The notes under the pieces: model-generated
What the model saw: the letters and a program-made list of their open reading frames with translations, nothing else
The model's database searches: none
What the model was told of the DNA's origin: nothing
Program-made: the position numbers and the translations under genes
Assembly (NCBI GenBank): GCA_040954595.2
Contig: CM082596.2
Coordinates: 1,116,001 to 1,180,000 of the forward strand
Length of the DNA stretch: 64,000 bases
Source: Balanoglossus misakiensis
Lineage: Eukaryota; Hemichordata
Direction: 5' to 3'
Part shown: in pieces, positions 61,470 to 64,000 of the stretch
Layout of the letters: every line of letters starts with the position of its first letter
Numbering within the stretch: the first letter of the stretch is position 1

Positions 61470-62428
61470 TACAGCTCATGAAAAATTTTCATGGGTTATA
61501 GCTCATGAAAATCTTCAAAAATCGACGATTTTTCGACTTTGCGAATTTTGGAAATTTGGTCATTTTTTGAAACAACCATGGGTTATAGCTCATGAAATTC
61601 TTCAAAAATCGACGATTATTCGACTTTGCGAATTTTCGATATTTTGTCATTTTTTGACAAAAACCATGGGTTATAGCTCATGAAAATCTTCAAAAATCGA
61701 CGAATTTTCGATTTTTCCAAAACTCGAAATTTGGCCGATTTTTGAAAAAATCATGGGTTATAGCTCAGGAAAATCATCAAAAATCGCGATTTTTCGACTT
61801 TTCCAAAACTCGAAATTTGGCCGATTTTTGAAAAAAATCATGGGTTATAGCTCAGGAAAATCATCAAAAATCGACGATTTTTCGACTTTTCCAAAACTCG
61901 AAATTTGGCCGATTTTTGAAAAAAATCATGGGTTATAGCTCAGGAAAATCATTAAAAATCGACGATTTTTCGACTTTTCCAAAACGCGAAATTTGGCCGA
62001 TTTTTTAAAAAATCATGGGTTATAGCTCAGGAAAATCATCAAAAATCGACGATTTTTCGACTTTTCCAAAACTCGAAATTTGGCCGATTCTTTAAAAAAT
62101 CATGGGTTATAGCTCAGGAAAATCATCAAAAATCGACGATTTTTCGACTTTTCCAAAACTCGAAATTTGGCCGATTTTTGAAAAAAATCATGGGTTATAG
62201 CTCAGGAAAATCATCAAAAATCGACGATTTTTCGACTTTTCCAAAACTCGAAATTTGGCCGATTTTTGAAAAAATCATGGGTTATAGCTCAGGAAAATCA
62301 TCAAAAATCGACGATTTTTCGACTTTTCCAAAACTCGAAATTTGGCCGATTTTTGAAAAAAATCATGGGTTATAGCTCAGGAAAATCATCAAAAATCGAC
62401 GATTTTTCGACTTTTCCAAAACTCGAAA
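61470..62428 (+). repeat. 87/88-bp satellite, forward orientation
   Basis: Eleven units are marked by TGGGTTATAGCTC at 61492, 61579, 61667, 61754, 61841, 61929, 62016, 62103, 62191, 62278 and 62366. The first three have TCATGAAAAT; later ones have TCAGGAAAAT and are more uniform. Short ORFs repeating MGYSSGKSSKIDDF arise because 87 is a multiple of three; 88-bp units break the frame, so coding is unlikely. Confidence 0.97.
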
Positions 62429-64000
62429 TTCCCAAAGTCGAAAAATGGTCGATTTTTCGCGATTTTCCTGAGCTATAACCCATGCTTTTTATCAAAAAAT
62501 CACCAAATTTCGAAAATTCCCAAAGTCGAAAAATGGTCGATTTTTCGCGATTTTCCTGAGCTATAACCCATGATTTTTATGAAAAAATCACCAAATTTCG
62601 AAAATTCCCAAAGTCGAAAAATGGTCGATTTTTCGCGATTTTCCTGAGCTATAACCCATGCTTTTTATCAAAAAATCACCAAATTTCGAAAATTCCCAAA
62701 GTCGAAAAATGGTCGATTTTTCGCGATTTTCCTGAGCTATAACCCATGCTTTTTATCAAAAAATCACCAAATTTCGAAAATTCCCAAAGTCGAAAAATGG
62801 TCGATTTTTCGCGATTTTCCTGAGCTATAACCCATGCTTTTTATCAAAAAATCACCAAATTTCGAAAATTCCCAAAGTCGAAAAATGGTCGATTTTTCGC
62901 GATTTTCCTGAGCTATAACCCATGCTTTTTATCAAAAAATCACCAAATTTCGAAAATTCCCAAAGTCGAAAAATGGTCGATTTTTCGCGATTTTCCTGAG
63001 CTATAACCCATGCTTTTTATCAAAAAATCACCAAATTTCGAAAATTCCCAAAGTCGAAAAATGGTCGATTTTCGCGATTTTCCTGAGCTATAACCCATGC
63101 TTTTTATCAAAAAATCACCAAATTTCGAAAATTCCCAAAGTCGAAAAATGGTCGATTTTTCGCGATTTTCCTGAGCTATAACCCATGATTTTTATCAAAA
63201 AATCACCAAATTTCGAAAATTCCCAAAGTCGAAAAATGGTCGATTTTTCGCGATTTTCCTGAGCTATAACCCATGGTTTTTATGAAAAAATCACCAAATT
63301 TCGAAAATTCCCAAAGTCGAAAAATGGTCGATTTTTCGCGATTTTCCTGAGCTATAACCCATGATTTTTATCAAAAAATCACCAAATTTCGAAAATTCCC
63401 AAAGTCGAAAAATGGTCGATTTTTCGCGATTTTCCTGAGCTATAACCCATGGTTTTTATGAAAAAATCACCAAATTTCGAAAATTCCCAAAGTCGAAAAA
63501 TGGTCGATTTTTCGCGATTTTCCTGAGCTATAACCCATGATTTTTATCAAAAAATCACCAAATTTCGAAAATTCCCAAAGTCGAAAAATGGTCGATTTTT
63601 CGCGATTTTCCTGAGCTATAACCCATGGTTTTTATGAAAAAATCACCAAATTTCGAAAATTCCCAAAGTCGAAAAATGGTCGATTTTTCGCGATTTTCCT
63701 GAGCTATAACCCATGATTTTTATCAAAAAATCACCAAATTTCGAAAATTCCCAAAGTCGAAAAATGGTCGATTTTTCGCGATTTTCCTGAGCTATAACCC
63801 ATGATTTTTATCAAAAAATCACCAAATTTCGAAAATTCCCAAAGTCGAAAAATGGTCGATTTTTCGCGATTTTCCTGAGCTATAACCCATGCTTTTTATC
63901 AAAAAATCACCAAATTTCGAAAATTCCCAAAGTCGAAAAATGGTCGATTTTTCGCGATTTTCCTGAGCTATAACCCATGCTTTTTATCAAAAAATCACCA
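62429..64000 (-). repeat. 88-bp satellite, reverse orientation, runs off the window
   Basis: About 18 units carry the reverse core CCTGAGCTATAACCCATG at 88-bp spacing (first CTATAA at 62473, last near 63968). The sequence is a distinct subfamily (CCCAAAGTCGAAAAATGGTCG) and is very uniform. The switch of orientation falls within ACTCGAAATTCCCAAAGTCG at about 62420-62440. The array continues beyond the window. Confidence 0.97.

Noticed and set aside
61753-62478. ORFs of repeated MGYSSGKSSKIDDF peptides
   Set aside because: Produced by the 87-bp satellite period; 88-bp units break the frame and there is no gene context.

Overview
The window is nuclear DNA of an intron-rich metazoan. Almost every intron is GT-AG, codon phases match across all the splice junctions I reconstructed, and the genes are animal genes. 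Gene content (WAC, VPS8, a HELZ2-type giant, Golgi sulfotransferases, an LRR-Ig receptor) suggests an invertebrate, perhaps a deuterostome such as a hemichordate or amphioxus. That placement is inference; no marker fixes the species.

Layout. (1) 635-6157, + strand: a complete WAC orthologue (WW-domain adaptor, 13 coding exons, 550 aa), with a long 3'UTR ending near 8.9 kb. (2) 11915-29279, - strand: a 30-exon gene of 11,796 coding nt (3,931 aa). Its N-terminal third resembles ZC3H7A/B (TPRs, basic stretch, three CxxC/H-W plus CCCH modules, a C2H2 finger, a final CCCH). It continues in frame into a HELZ2-type body: UPF1-like helicase, RNase II (RNB) domain, second helicase. A likely GC-rich 5' exon lies near 31.3 kb. 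(3) 32111-34520 and 36626-39097, - strand: two paralogous type II membrane sulfotransferases with the same two-coding-exon plan; the first has gained a heptapeptide minisatellite in its stem. (4) 40749-60236, + strand: a complete VPS8 orthologue (40 coding exons, 1,443 aa, C-terminal RING). Its 6.6-kb intron contains, on the opposite strand, a gene for an LRR-Ig transmembrane receptor (49662-52976) with its own TATA box. (5) 61.0-64.0 kb: an AT-rich 87/88-bp satellite that reverses orientation at about 62.43 kb and runs off the window.

The genes are not an operon and no joint pathway is implied. WAC acts in the nucleus (H2B ubiquitination) and in autophagy; VPS8 acts on early endosomes (CORVET); the HELZ2-like protein should act in RNA binding, unwinding and decay, possibly in innate defence; the sulfotransferases should modify glycans in the Golgi; the LRR-Ig protein should signal at the cell surface. 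Introns carry several non-autonomous elements: two inverted-repeat elements with TA flanks, a recurring short repeat family, microsatellites and homopolymer tracts.

The most notable observation is the ZC3H7-like plus HELZ2-like architecture in one continuous frame. The inverted satellite with local dimeric order is the most notable non-coding structure.
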